From the NCBI GenBank assembly GCA_002343185.1, contig DDRT01000020.1:340597-404596 (forward strand): a stretch of 64,000 nt of DNA, read 5' to 3'. Origin of the DNA: Deltaproteobacteria bacterium UBA2409. GTDB taxonomy: Bacteria > Bdellovibrionota_C > UBA2361 > DDRT01. Shown here in pieces: positions 36,176 to 44,480 of this stretch (positions are counted from its first letter, which is position 1; every line of letters begins with the position of its first letter). The notes below the pieces were generated by a model. The model had not been told where the DNA came from. It did not search any database and saw only the letters and a program-made list of their open reading frames with translations. The position numbers and the translations under genes are program-made.

Positions 36176-36450
36176 CTTATTTGTTAAATTGCTTGATTGC
36201 TATTTTCACTCTGTGAAACTCTGCGACCTCTGCGTTCAAAAAAGCTGTTCAAAGATCTTCTCATCCAATTTTGTACATTCCCGCACAAAAATGAACCGGT
36301 TTATCGGCATAATCCAACAAAAACTTTAGTAAATAATGTAACATTTTTGTCAAAAAACCGATCCCTACCAACTAATCCGAAAAAAAAGGTGCCTATTTTT
36401 CATCAGTTACTATGTTCTATGTCAATTTACCTACACGAAAACATTTTTCT
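36176..36450. other. Gene-free stretch upstream of the sigma-54 activator operon
   Basis: AT-rich spacer. At 36208-36237 it contains ACTCTGTGAAACTCTGCG followed by ACCTCTGCGTT, a low-complexity CTCTGCG repeat seen between genes in many genomes. The rest shows runs of A and T and no convincing coding frame; a 92-codon open frame at 36197 has no ribosome-binding site and an unprotein-like composition. Confidence 0.6.
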
Positions 36451-36466
36451 GGTAGGGGAATTGCAT
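36450..36466 (+). promoter_or_regulatory. Sigma-54-type promoter of the flagellar regulator operon
   Basis: TGGTAG, five bases, TTGCAT: GG at 36451-36452 and GC at 36463-36464, the RpoN spacing. The predicted start near 36476 leaves a 65-base leader containing a hairpin. Implies that the first activator gene is itself sigma-54 dependent. Confidence 0.55.
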
Positions 36467-36500
36467 GGATTTTGACGATACTGGTCAGGTTGACCCCGAG

Positions 36501-36521
36501 AGTAGAGAAAGGATCTCTACT
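36501..36521 (+). promoter_or_regulatory. Leader hairpin before the activator gene
   Basis: AGTAGAGA and TCTCTACT form a perfect 8-bp stem with loop AAGGA, ending 10 bases before the AAGGAG ribosome-binding site. The AAGGA loop mimics a Shine-Dalgarno sequence. Could stabilise or regulate the mRNA; CsrA prefers GGA in hairpin loops, and this loop presents AAGGA. Confidence 0.5.
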
Positions 36522-36541
36522 TTAAAAGTCTAAGGAGAGAC

Positions 36542-37522
36542 ATGAGACAAACATCATTTGCAGGCATCATTAGTGAAAGTCCCATTATGTGGAGACTTTT
36601 TAGTTCACTAGAAAAAATCGCCAGAAGCAACTCAACAACACTAGTACTAGGAGAGAGTGGAACAGGGAAAGAACTTGTAGCTCGAGCCCTTCATAAGCTC
36701 TCAGGACGCACTGGAAAGCTCGTACCTGTTAACTGTGGTGCTATACCAGAGGAGATCCTTGAAAGTGAGTTATTTGGTCATGAAAGGGGAGCTTTTACAG
36801 GGGCTGTGAACTCAAAAATCGGAAGATTTCAATTAGCAGATGGTGGCACGATATTTTTAGATGAAATTGGCGAGATGAGCCCAAAGCTTCAAGTTAAGCT
36901 TTTAAGGGTTCTTCAAGAGAGAGTTGTTGAGCCTGTTGGTAGCACGAGATCAATTGAAGTAAATGTTAGGGTTATAGCAGCAACAAATAAAGATCTAAGA
37001 GAGGAAGTTAAAGCAGGTAGGTTTAGAGAAGATCTTTTTTACAGACTCCAAGTAGTTCCTATAGAGCTTCCACCTCTTAGAGAAAGAGGAAACGATGTGC
37101 TTGTTCTTGCTCAATATTTCCTTGAAAGGATGGCTCAAGCGATGAGTAAACCAGCTTTAATTTTGACTGATGAGGCAAAGCAGGCACTTAAAAATTATCC
37201 CTTTCCAGGAAATATAAGAGAGCTAGAAAATTTAATGGAAAGAGTTGCTGTTCTCTCTGAAAGTGCAGAAGTAAAAGCAGAAGATCTTCCTGATTATCTT
37301 CATAGTACAAGAATGGAAACCGAAGTGATCGAATGTCCGGAGGAGATCCCGTTAGATGGACTTGATTTCAACTCTTTGGTTGAAGCCTATGAAACGAAGC
37401 TTATATCAGTGGCTCTTAATCAGACCCGTGGAAATAAAAAAGCTGCTGCAGCTCTTTTAAGGCTCAATAGGACAACTTTAGTAGAGAAGATTAAGAAAAA
37501 AGGGCTTCTTGAGGCTGCATGA
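36542..37522 (+). CDS. Sigma-54-dependent activator without receiver domain (FlrA-like)
   Basis: 326 residues: AAA+ domain from the start (IISESPIMWRLF), Walker A GESGTGKELVARAL, GAFTGA loop in GHERGAFTGAVNSKIGRF that contacts sigma-54, Walker B GGTIFLDEIGEM, arginine finger region, then a Fis-type helix-turn-helix at the C-terminus (NKKAAAALLRLNRTTLVEKI). It lacks an N-terminal sensory domain, so it may be constitutively active or controlled by partners. The ATG at 36541 follows AAGGAGAG. First gene of a four-gene operon with a TPR protein, a kinase and an NtrC-type regulator: the arrangement of flagellar master regulation (FlrABC/FleQSR). Confidence 0.88.
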   Translation: MRQTSFAGIISESPIMWRLFSSLEKIARSNSTTLVLGESGTGKELVARALHKLSGRTGKLVPVNCGAIPEEILESELFGHERGAFTGAVNSKIGRFQLADGGTIFLDEIGEMSPKLQVKLLRVLQERVVEPVGSTRSIEVNVRVIAATNKDLREEVKAGRFREDLFYRLQVVPIELPPLRERGNDVLVLAQYFLERMAQAMSKPALILTDEAKQALKNYPFPGNIRELENLMERVAVLSESAEVKAEDLPDYLHSTRMETEVIECPEEIPLDGLDFNSLVEAYETKLISVALNQTRGNKKAAAALLRLNRTTLVEKIKKKGLLEAA

Positions 37523-38385
37523 GAATCTTACTAACTATAATCTTTATTAATCTAGCATTTGCAGATTCCCCATCAACCATTGAGAAGCTCTCAAGTGAAG
37601 GAGAATTTTATAAAGCGATGGTTTCTTTTGAGCAGTTATCAAAGAGAGCACGAACTCCAAAAGCGCTTATTGCAGCAGGTAAAAGCGCATGGGCTCTTTC
37701 GTTACCTAAACTGGCTGTAGAAAGGCTTGAAGAAGCATTGATCGTAGCAGACCGGGAAGGATACAAGATTCCAAACGAGGAGCGAGCAAGAGTAATTTTT
37801 TATCGTGCGATAATTGAATTCCAGGAGGACAACTTTAAGTCATCTTATGCTTACGCAGGTCGAAGCTTAGAGTTGCTTGATTCGGCTTCAACTTTGCGTG
37901 GTAAAGTTCTTCTTCTTCAAGGAGAAAGTCTTGTAAGGCAGGGGCAGTGTGGTCCAGCAGAGAAGCTACTTGAACAATCCTATATTGAGATAGGAAACAT
38001 AGAGAAACCAAATGCAGCACTTGTCTTAGCAAAATGCCAGATAGAATTGGCTAGATACGAATCTGCGGAAAACACATTAGCTTCAATCCCTGCTGATCAT
38101 GAAAGAGCTGGGGAAGGAATAAGGCTCATGGCAGAATTATTTCTAGATCAAAAAAGAGACAGAGAAGCAGGAGAATGGCTTCTTAAAGGCAGAGAACTTT
38201 TTCCAGAGCAGTTCTTAGACTCTTGGGTTGATTATGGGCTAGTTAGAGCAGCAGTAGATCTGTTTGATAAAGAGCTAGTATCGCAAAGACAAAAAGATGC
38301 AATTTCCAGACATCCAGCAAGTGATTACTGGGTTACATTACTCGATGCAATAGCTGAAGGTTTTTTTGCGAGGAGTGTTGAATGA
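37519..38385 (+). CDS. Exported TPR protein in the flagellar regulatory operon
   Basis: 288 residues with an N-terminal signal peptide (MRILLTIIFINLAFA) and helical TPR-like pairs (EFYKAMVSFEQLSKRA, KLAVERLEEALIVADREG, CGPAEKLLEQSYIEIGN). Overlaps the activator and the kinase genes by 4 bases on each side, so all are co-translated. A periplasmic sensor or assembly check feeding the kinase is plausible but unproven; the kinase itself has no membrane segment. Confidence 0.75.
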   Translation: MRILLTIIFINLAFADSPSTIEKLSSEGEFYKAMVSFEQLSKRARTPKALIAAGKSAWALSLPKLAVERLEEALIVADREGYKIPNEERARVIFYRAIIEFQEDNFKSSYAYAGRSLELLDSASTLRGKVLLLQGESLVRQGQCGPAEKLLEQSYIEIGNIEKPNAALVLAKCQIELARYESAENTLASIPADHERAGEGIRLMAELFLDQKRDREAGEWLLKGRELFPEQFLDSWVDYGLVRAAVDLFDKELVSQRQKDAISRHPASDYWVTLLDAIAEGFFARSVE

Positions 38386-39167
38386 GACTTCCTGCAGAAG
38401 AGGTATCCTTACTTAAGGATGCATTTGAGCGTTTTCATGAGGTTGGTGAAAGGCTTGAGGTTAAATACGAAGAGCTTAAAATTGAAGCTGAACAGCTAAG
38501 AGAGACTATCGCAAGAAAGGAAGAAGAGATCGCAAAATCTGAAAGAATGGCCATGCTGGGGCAAACAGCAGCAGCAGTTGCTCACGAAGTAAGAAATCCA
38601 CTAGGAGCGATGAAGATATTTGTAAGCATGCTTAAAAGACAGGTTTCTTCAGAGTCTAAAAAGCTTGTTGAGGCGATTGAAGCAAGCATTGAGAGTATAG
38701 ATTCAGTAGTAACAAATATTCTTGTTTTCTCGAAAGATAGACCTGTTGTGAGAGGCCCAGTTGATTTAGTGGTTCTATGTAAAGAGAGAGCAGGATACTT
38801 TAGATCGGCTCATAATGTATCGATTACCATTGATACCCCTGACGCTGTGAGAATAGTTGGAAATGAGGAAGCTCTTAGAAGAGCAATTAGCAATTTAATA
38901 ATAAACGCAATTCAAGCTGGTGCTACTGAGATAGATATAAATCTAACAAAAACAGGCAAACTTGTTATCAAAGATTCAGGGCCTGGGTTTAAGGGCGAAA
39001 AGTTAGAAACATTGCTTGAGCCGTTTGTTACCACAAAACCAAGTGGAACAGGGCTTGGACTAGCAATAGTAAACAAAACAATTCAGGAACATGAGGGAAC
39101 GATCGAGCTTCGAAATAATAACGGAGCCGAGGTAGTAATTCAGTTTCAGGCAAAGGAGATCGTATGA
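38382..39167 (+). CDS. Cytosolic histidine kinase (FlrB/FleS-like)
   Basis: 261 residues. Coiled-coil N-terminus (LEVKYEELKIEAEQLRETIA), HisKA box GQTAAAVAHEVRNPLGAMKI with the phospho-accepting His at about 68, ATPase domain with NLIINAIQAGA (N), IKDSGPGFKGE (G1), EPFVTTKPSGTGLGLAIV (F and G2). No membrane helix, as in FlrB/FlgS flagellar kinases. The cognate regulator follows with a 4-base overlap. Confidence 0.88.
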   Translation: MRLPAEEVSLLKDAFERFHEVGERLEVKYEELKIEAEQLRETIARKEEEIAKSERMAMLGQTAAAVAHEVRNPLGAMKIFVSMLKRQVSSESKKLVEAIEASIESIDSVVTNILVFSKDRPVVRGPVDLVVLCKERAGYFRSAHNVSITIDTPDAVRIVGNEEALRRAISNLIINAIQAGATEIDINLTKTGKLVIKDSGPGFKGEKLETLLEPFVTTKPSGTGLGLAIVNKTIQEHEGTIELRNNNGAEVVIQFQAKEIV

Positions 39168-40489
39168 GAGTACTTATAGCGGAAGATGATGTTCACATGC
39201 AGTTAGCAGTTCAGTCTTGTGTTCAGAATGTTGGATATGAAGCTGTAGTGGTGTCTGATGGATTGCAAGCTGTTAAAGCATTAGAGGGAAATTTTGATCT
39301 AATTATATCAGATCAAAGAATGCCTAACATGACAGGTCAAGAGCTGCTTAAGTATGTACGAGATAAGTTCCCCGCAATTCCATTCATAATGATAACTGCT
39401 CATGGAACAATTACTCAGGCAGTAGAGGCGATGCAGGCAGGGGCAGCTGATTTTATAGCTAAACCTTTTTCAGCTGAAGATCTTGAAAGAGTGATAGAAA
39501 GAGTACTTAGCCCGGAACAAAAAGAATATAGACAAACCCCAAGAACCTCTAAAGGAAAAGCAATAATTACAAACGATCCATACATGATAAGAGTTCTTGA
39601 GATCGTAGAAGCTGTATCAAAAAGTGATGCAACAATACTTGTTCAGGGTGAATCCGGAACTGGTAAAGAGTTAATAGCCCGAATGGTTCATCAGGTGTCA
39701 CCAAGAGCAGAGCAGCCATTTATTGCGGTAAATTGTGCAGCGCTTCCTGCTAATCTTTTAGAGAGTGAACTGTTTGGACATGAAAAAGGTGCTTTTACAG
39801 GTGCTGAGAAGAGAAAATTAGGAAAATTTGAGTTAGCCCATGGAGGCACAATATTGCTTGATGAGATCTCTGAGATGGAGCTAGGGCTTCAGGCAAAACT
39901 TTTAAGGGTTCTCCAAGAACGAGAAGTCGATAGAGTTGGAGGATCTTCTCCAATTTCAGTTGATGTAAGGGTTGTTGCAACAACTAACAGAAACCTTGCT
40001 CGGGAGGCAGAAGAGGGCAGATTTAGGGCAGATCTTTATTATCGTTTAAATGTTATCCCGATAACTCTTACTCCGCTAAGAGAAAGGCAAAATGATATTC
40101 CACTTTTGGTAGAGCATTTCATGAGAAAAGTTATTGGCAATAGTGGTGTAAAGATACCTGCTGAAACCATGAGAACACTGATGCAGTATCCATGGCCAGG
40201 AAATATTAGGGAGTTACAAAATGCTGTTGAGAGGGCTGCGATACTTGCTCAGGGCAGATCTCCAGAAGCCAAGGATTTCTTAATTACTGCACCACCATCC
40301 CTTTCATCTCAGATTGAAAAGGAGATCGTCCCAAGTATTAGAAGTGGAATGACTGTAGCAGAGGCAGAAAAACTTCTAATTTTAGAGACTCTTAAAGCAA
40401 CCGGTGATAATAGAACTAAAGCTGCAGAGCTTTTAGGGATAAGTATCAGAACTCTCAGAAACAAGCTTGCAGAGTATAGGGTGGATTGA
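39164..40489 (+). CDS. NtrC-family response regulator (FlrC/FlgR-like)
   Basis: 441 residues: receiver domain with acidic pair EDD at 7-9, phospho-acceptor Asp at about 50 (LIISDQRMPNMTG), switch Thr in MITAHGT and Lys in IAKPFS; AAA+ domain with GESGTGKELIARM, GHEKGAFTGAEKRKLGKF and GGTILLDEISEM; C-terminal Fis HTH (NRTKAAELLGISIRTLRNKL). With the upstream kinase it should activate the sigma-54 promoters before motA and flgK. Confidence 0.9.
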   Translation: MRVLIAEDDVHMQLAVQSCVQNVGYEAVVVSDGLQAVKALEGNFDLIISDQRMPNMTGQELLKYVRDKFPAIPFIMITAHGTITQAVEAMQAGAADFIAKPFSAEDLERVIERVLSPEQKEYRQTPRTSKGKAIITNDPYMIRVLEIVEAVSKSDATILVQGESGTGKELIARMVHQVSPRAEQPFIAVNCAALPANLLESELFGHEKGAFTGAEKRKLGKFELAHGGTILLDEISEMELGLQAKLLRVLQEREVDRVGGSSPISVDVRVVATTNRNLAREAEEGRFRADLYYRLNVIPITLTPLRERQNDIPLLVEHFMRKVIGNSGVKIPAETMRTLMQYPWPGNIRELQNAVERAAILAQGRSPEAKDFLITAPPSLSSQIEKEIVPSIRSGMTVAEAEKLLILETLKATGDNRTKAAELLGISIRTLRNKLAEYRVD

Positions 40490-40498
40490 TTCTACCAG

Positions 40499-40621
40499 TT
40501 GCCTGGTCAGGCCTTTAAAATTCTTCGTAGCTTCCTACTCCGCTAACTTGTCCTACATAGCCTTGGCGAAGTAGGAAGCTACGAGGGACAAGTTAGCGAA
40601 GTAGAACCGGCCTGACCCCCA
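40499..40621. repeat. Interleaved inverted repeats within a palindromic intergenic element
   Basis: Outer arms TGCCTGGTCAGGCC (from 40499) and GGCCTGACCCCC (40609-40620). Inside, arm A 40526-40538 pairs with 40571-40583 and arm B 40541-40553 pairs with 40586-40598 (13 bp each, perfect), in the order A-B-A'-B', so the two hairpins exclude each other or form a pseudoknot. The inner sequence belongs to the TTCGCTAA...GGACAAG type of short repeats found between genes in many genomes; a relative is at 61071-61120. Confidence 0.75.
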
Positions 40622-40674
40622 ATAGTCTGGGTAAGGAGCTATATGGTTTCGTTCTCAGGCACACACACTATGAA

Positions 40675-40708
40675 TTCAATTGAAAATTGAAATCCTCGCT
40701 GTTATAAT
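40675..40708 (+). promoter_or_regulatory. Sigma-70 promoter and operator-like palindrome of the DUF433/DUF5615 pair
   Basis: TTGAAA (40680-40685), 17 bases, TATAAT (40703-40708): a near-perfect housekeeping promoter. TTCAATTGAA (40675-40684) is a perfect palindrome over the -35 box, suitable for autorepression. The predicted transcript start coincides with the ATG at 40716, so translation is probably leaderless. Confidence 0.75.
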
Positions 40709-40715
40709 AATTGGA

Positions 40716-40940
40716 ATGAACTACCAAGGCATCATCACAATCGAACCAAACAAAAGGGGAGGTAAGCCGTGTATCAGAGGGCTAAGAATATCAGTATATG
40801 ATGTATTGGATTATTTGGCTTCAGGTATGACCGAGGCTCAAATTCTTGAAGATTTTCCTGAGCTGACATCAGAAGACCTAAAGGCATGCCTGGCTTTTGC
40901 AGCTGACAGGGAAAGAAAGCTAGTTAAGTATTCTGCGTGA
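40716..40940 (+). CDS. DUF433 antitoxin-like protein
   Basis: 74 residues from the ATG at 40716 (an upstream TTG at 40680 would lie inside the promoter). DUF433 signature: ITIEPNKRGGKPCIRGLRIS-VYDVL, SGMTEAQILEDFPELTSEDL and ACLAFAADRE, a winged-helix/HTH DNA-binding fold. Overlaps the DUF5615 gene by 4 bases (GTGA). DUF433-DUF5615 pairs are recognised as a VapBC-like toxin-antitoxin arrangement. Confidence 0.88.
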   Translation: MNYQGIITIEPNKRGGKPCIRGLRISVYDVLDYLASGMTEAQILEDFPELTSEDLKACLAFAADRERKLVKYSA

Positions 40941-41269
40941 AGCTTCTCTTTGACGTAAACCTTTCTTTCAAACTAGTAAAAGCATTATCAGATATTTTTC
41001 CTGAGTCTAAGCACGTAAAGGATCTGGGGCTTGATGCAGTTGGGGATGAAGTAATTTGGAATTTTGCCCAAGCAAACGGCTTTGTGATTGTTTCTAAGGA
41101 TAATGATTTTAGACATTGGAGTTTTCTTTACGGAGCCCCTCCTAAGGTCATATCGATTACTAAAGGAAATTGCTCTACTAAGGATCTCGAGAGATCTATT
41201 AGAGAGTCTTTTACGCAGATTAGTTCTTTCCTGGACAGTGGCGAGGAGAGTTTGCTAATACTGGATTGA
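40937..41269 (+). CDS. DUF5615 PIN-like toxin
   Basis: 110 residues, GTG start. LLFDVNLSFKLVKALSDIFP and IVSKDNDFRHWSFLYGAPPK are the DUF5615 signatures, with aspartates (D5-equivalent in FDVNLS and the SKDNDF pair) in PIN-nuclease positions. Presumed ribonuclease toxin controlled by the coupled DUF433 protein. Confidence 0.87.
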   Translation: MKLLFDVNLSFKLVKALSDIFPESKHVKDLGLDAVGDEVIWNFAQANGFVIVSKDNDFRHWSFLYGAPPKVISITKGNCSTKDLERSIRESFTQISSFLDSGEESLLILD

Positions 41270-41292
41270 TAAACCCTTCTCGCCCAAGACAT

Positions 41293-42012
41293 TTAATTTT
41301 CTGTAAATTCTTCCATCAAAATATTTTGCAATCTTCCCTTGATGAATTTACTAACTTTCCTGGCAATTACCTGATATCCAGAGGAGTTTGGATGGATTCG
41401 ATCAGATGAAATAACTGATTCAGGATATCTATCAAATCTAAAAAATACGGGTAGACCTCCTTTTTTGCCAGAAGCTATTACAGCCTCATTAATTCGTCCA
41501 ACGCACACCCTTCTTGAAGGACAAGGAATCTGTGTTCCTACTAAAACAAATGGAGGTTTTTGATCGTTCAGGCTTTCCCGAGTTCGAGCATATTTAACGA
41601 TTCTTTTTAGGTTACGAACAGTTTTATTTGGGGGAACTCCATCTAAGCAATCATTTCTGCCAAGATCGATAATCACTAAGTCTGCATTTTTAAGGGCTTT
41701 ATCGTAGATACCTGATTGAAATCTGCCAAGTAGCTGAACAGTTCGAATTGAATAGAAGCCAAGATTAACTGTCTTAATTCCTTTGGGAAGCAGACCTCTT
41801 ATTCTTGTTGGATAACCGCCTCGATTACCAAGTTCTGAGTCACCAGTCCCATAAACCACACTGTCTCCTGTGATTGCAATCTTTAACTTACCATCGCAGT
41901 TATAGTCTACTAGACCTTTATATAGACAAACTTCGGATTTTGCATTCATAGATGCGAGGCAAATCATAAAAGTTATAACTAATAGCTTCATATATTTTTT
42001 AGTATTACACAT
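41293..42012 (-). CDS. Secreted SGNH/GDSL-type hydrolase
   Basis: 239 residues. Signal peptide from the second Met (MKLLVITFMICLASMNAKS; start at 41991 is also possible). Block I ITGDSVVYGTG with the nucleophile Ser, block III LGRNDCLDG, block V SDRIHPNSSGYQ with the catalytic Asp and His. Esterase, lipase or carbohydrate-deacetylase type; the Cys-rich middle (PCPSRRVC) may form disulfides. Stands alone between the toxin-antitoxin pair and the CRISPR region. Confidence 0.82.
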   Translation of the reverse strand: MCNTKKYMKLLVITFMICLASMNAKSEVCLYKGLVDYNCDGKLKIAITGDSVVYGTGDSELGNRGGYPTRIRGLLPKGIKTVNLGFYSIRTVQLLGRFQSGIYDKALKNADLVIIDLGRNDCLDGVPPNKTVRNLKRIVKYARTRESLNDQKPPFVLVGTQIPCPSRRVCVGRINEAVIASGKKGGLPVFFRFDRYPESVISSDRIHPNSSGYQVIARKVSKFIKGRLQNILMEEFTEN

Positions 42013-42077
42013 ATTCTAACTTTTTCCTCAATGACCATCCAGATGACTAAGATCTGGTTTATATTTACAATGAATTA

Positions 42078-43262
42078 GTGAAAATAGAACCAACAAGGGA
42101 GGAGATCTTAGCTGCTGTGGATTTCTTACCTCGAAATACAGCTTCAAGAGTTAGGCGTCGGCTTGAAGCTGGCGATGATCCTGCGTCAATCGTTGGGGGC
42201 TATAATGGCTCTCAAATGATTAAAGCAGTAGCTCAGTATCGAGCTTCAACAGATCGTGGCTCTGAGGCGCAGTTAGTATATTCTATCCTTAAAAATTTAG
42301 GTGTATCTGAAAGACAGGTTGATGTATCAACCTGTGTAGCACTTGATCTTATGCCTTCAGCAGATAATCCAGATCCTAGAGTTGAAACCAAAAGATTACC
42401 TGCTCCAGCAAAGCAGCGCCTAAGGGAGATGATTCGAGATGGAATTTTTTCTGAGAAAGATGGATACGTTAGTCTCACTCCGGAGGCGGTAAATATAATT
42501 CAAAGTACACCTCAGTTAGTGGAACATTTTGAATCTGCAAGACAAATTAGAGAAGAGATTGAGGCTTTACCACATCGTGGCAGTAACATCACTATATCCA
42601 GAATAATATATCCTTATGATGATGTTTATGGATCTTTAGTTGATGCGATGAAAAAAAGTTCAGCAGGTAGAGTGAGCAACTCATTTAGAGAGTCTATAGG
42701 TGCTGCCTCATACTTAGTATTTCAAAATGAGAATAGTGCAGGAATGATGTCAGTGCCTGAGGCCTATTGGAGAGAGCTTAAAAAAGCTCTTCGTATCTCG
42801 ATGTCTAGTGAAGATATTGAGCACATAATAGGATTAAGACAATTTCAGTTTGTAAAGCGATATCAACATGAATTTGGATGTCAGCGTGTATGGTGCCTTG
42901 ATGAAACAGCCACTGAGCAGTTTCATTCTTCTATGGCTCGTTTAGGCACTAATTTAGCTATGGTTTATAGAGAAGCATTGCTTTCTAATGAAGATATTTT
43001 AGCGATCATTGCTAGGGCGAACGATATTGAAGCTACTCTTGGTAATAAAGATCCTATACGTCATAGTGAAAATATGATGGTTGAGACGACTATGAGAAAT
43101 GCATTTATATTGGCTCCGCAGAATCGTACCTCGATCCCAAACCCTGCCAGAATGTATTTTAATTTGGATAAACTCAGAGAAGGCACAATTCGTGCTGTAA
43201 GAGAGGAGGCTCATAGACTTGCTACTCTTTGGAGTGAAGGGCAGTTGGCGTTAGAGATTTGA
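42078..43262 (+). CDS. Uncharacterised 394-residue protein next to cas1
   Basis: GTG start. The protein is soluble and mostly helical: a HTH-like stretch near the start (EEILAAVDFLPRNTASRVRRRLEAGDDPASIV), a middle with LTPEAVNIIQSTPQLVEHF, and a C-terminal half with SSEDIEHIIGLRQFQFVKRY and ENMMVETTMRNAFILAPQNR. (Longer strings are cited as adjacent motifs.) No family recognised and no catalytic signature. It converges on cas1, with 180 bases between them. Whether it belongs to the CRISPR locus is unknown. Confidence 0.6.
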   Translation: MKIEPTREEILAAVDFLPRNTASRVRRRLEAGDDPASIVGGYNGSQMIKAVAQYRASTDRGSEAQLVYSILKNLGVSERQVDVSTCVALDLMPSADNPDPRVETKRLPAPAKQRLREMIRDGIFSEKDGYVSLTPEAVNIIQSTPQLVEHFESARQIREEIEALPHRGSNITISRIIYPYDDVYGSLVDAMKKSSAGRVSNSFRESIGAASYLVFQNENSAGMMSVPEAYWRELKKALRISMSSEDIEHIIGLRQFQFVKRYQHEFGCQRVWCLDETATEQFHSSMARLGTNLAMVYREALLSNEDILAIIARANDIEATLGNKDPIRHSENMMVETTMRNAFILAPQNRTSIPNPARMYFNLDKLREGTIRAVREEAHRLATLWSEGQLALEI

Positions 43263-43278
43263 TTATAGAGCAATCTCC

Positions 43279-43440
43279 TGCCGGCCTGACCCCCGTTATT
43301 AAGCCATTTCGAGTCATCTTGTGTAGAATATCCTTCTCGAAAAAGTTGGCTATTTTGATTCAATATTTTCAGATATTTATTATAGCAAGCTAGATATTTA
43401 AAAGGAGGGAGGCTCCAAAGGGTTGCGGTGCCCCTTTAGG
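43279..43440. other. Convergent gap with repeat remnant and hairpin behind cas1
   Basis: Contains GCCGGCCTGACCCCCG (43279-43294), a member of the dispersed GGCCTGACCCCC family, and a hairpin AAAGGG/CCCTTT with a 9-base loop (43417-43437) 5 bases after the cas1 stop. On the minus strand a TTTT run follows further on, so it may serve as a weak cas1 terminator. Confidence 0.4.
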
Positions 43441-43442
43441 CT

Positions 43443-44480
43443 TTATTCTAAATCCCCAGAAACTAGCCTTGCTTCCTTCCAAAAATCTGTCCGCCCGGCT
43501 TGTCTACCGTAGAGTCTAAAAGGAATTTTCCTTGGTCTGCCCCCATTTGGTTTATCGATTGTTGGTACCATGAAACGTCTGGTGTTTTCCATTAAATAAC
43601 TTTTAAGCGCAAGGACTACTCCGTGAAATAATTCATGGCGAGTTACAATTTGTCTGGTTAAACCTGTGTAGACATGTTCATCTAATGCTTTTTTTATTTC
43701 GTTTATCACAATCCCAATCGATGCAGTGTTGTTATTAGGGTCATTTATTGAAAGTAGAGCTCCTAGGGCAATTCGATCAAACTCGCCCCGATAGGGCTCT
43801 ATTAAGTCGTATACTAGGGATGGGTAATCTGTGCCCTGATGTAAAAATCCATGAAATGGCGATAGGTGATGATAGGTAATCCAGCGTAATAGTAATCCCG
43901 ATAGGAACTTCGAAGCAGCATCAAGTGCGTTTTTGACCTTCCCGTCAGAGCGCCGACTAAGCCCTTTAAGCCCCAACTCTTTAAAATAAGAAGCCCAGTA
44001 CTTTTTTGAGTAGTGTGCTTCTATAAGTCTCATCTCTTTTATCGACATTTGTTTGTCGAGCGATGGTAATTCGGGACACAACCAGCGCATCGAGTAAAAC
44101 TTGGCTGCAAGAATTTTTCTGACAATATGCCGCTGGGAGTGTCCATTAGCTCTCTTTATAATCTGCATTTCTAGAGTGTTACGCTGATCTCGCCGTGTTC
44201 CAGAGCTTATAATAATAGGGCTCGGTATATTTCTCTTGTGAATTACAATAGGGACCCCGCTTAGGCAGATCTGCTCTATTAATCTTGTGTCTAGTTGCCC
44301 ATATTCACCGTAGAGCATTATTGAGGAGATCGATTTAAGACTTGTCTCTTCAACTCCGCCGTTGTAAGTGAATCGAAATGTATCGCCGGTGACGTGTTCG
44401 ATCGATTGAAGGTAAGGTAACCACATCGGAGCCTTCGACGACTTGAAGCGCTTTTCCATGCTTTGGCGGTGTTTTTTCAT
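43443..44480 (-). CDS. cas1: CRISPR integrase Cas1 (type V-D/V-C, Cas1-only)
   Basis: 345 residues. N-terminal beta domain (TLSLKSISSIMLYGEYGQLD-like strand pattern, VPIVIHKRN), C-terminal helical domain with the metal triad: Glu154 in LIEAHYSKKYW, His214 in FHGFLHQG and Glu228 in YDLIEPYRGEF. No cas2 or cas4 occurs on either side. Cas1 without Cas2 is the known state of type V-C and V-D loci, where it integrates 17-19 bp spacers, matching this array. AAGGA lies 7 bases before the ATG. Divergent from the array, sharing the 126-base leader region. Confidence 0.93.
   Translation of the reverse strand: MKKHRQSMEKRFKSSKAPMWLPYLQSIEHVTGDTFRFTYNGGVEETSLKSISSIMLYGEYGQLDTRLIEQICLSGVPIVIHKRNIPSPIIISSGTRRDQRNTLEMQIIKRANGHSQRHIVRKILAAKFYSMRWLCPELPSLDKQMSIKEMRLIEAHYSKKYWASYFKELGLKGLSRRSDGKVKNALDAASKFLSGLLLRWITYHHLSPFHGFLHQGTDYPSLVYDLIEPYRGEFDRIALGALLSINDPNNNTASIGIVINEIKKALDEHVYTGLTRQIVTRHELFHGVVLALKSYLMENTRRFMVPTIDKPNGGRPRKIPFRLYGRQAGRTDFWKEARLVSGDLE

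Noticed and set aside
36197..36475. 92-codon plus-strand frame before the sigma-54 activator
   Set aside because: No ribosome-binding site, low-complexity CTCTGCG DNA at its start, and it spans the sigma-54 promoter.
43417..43437. Hairpin behind cas1 as the scoutRNA
   Set aside because: It has no AAGGC-complementary loop with the expected flanking motifs, whereas the 46.4-kb candidate has both and resembles known scoutRNAs.
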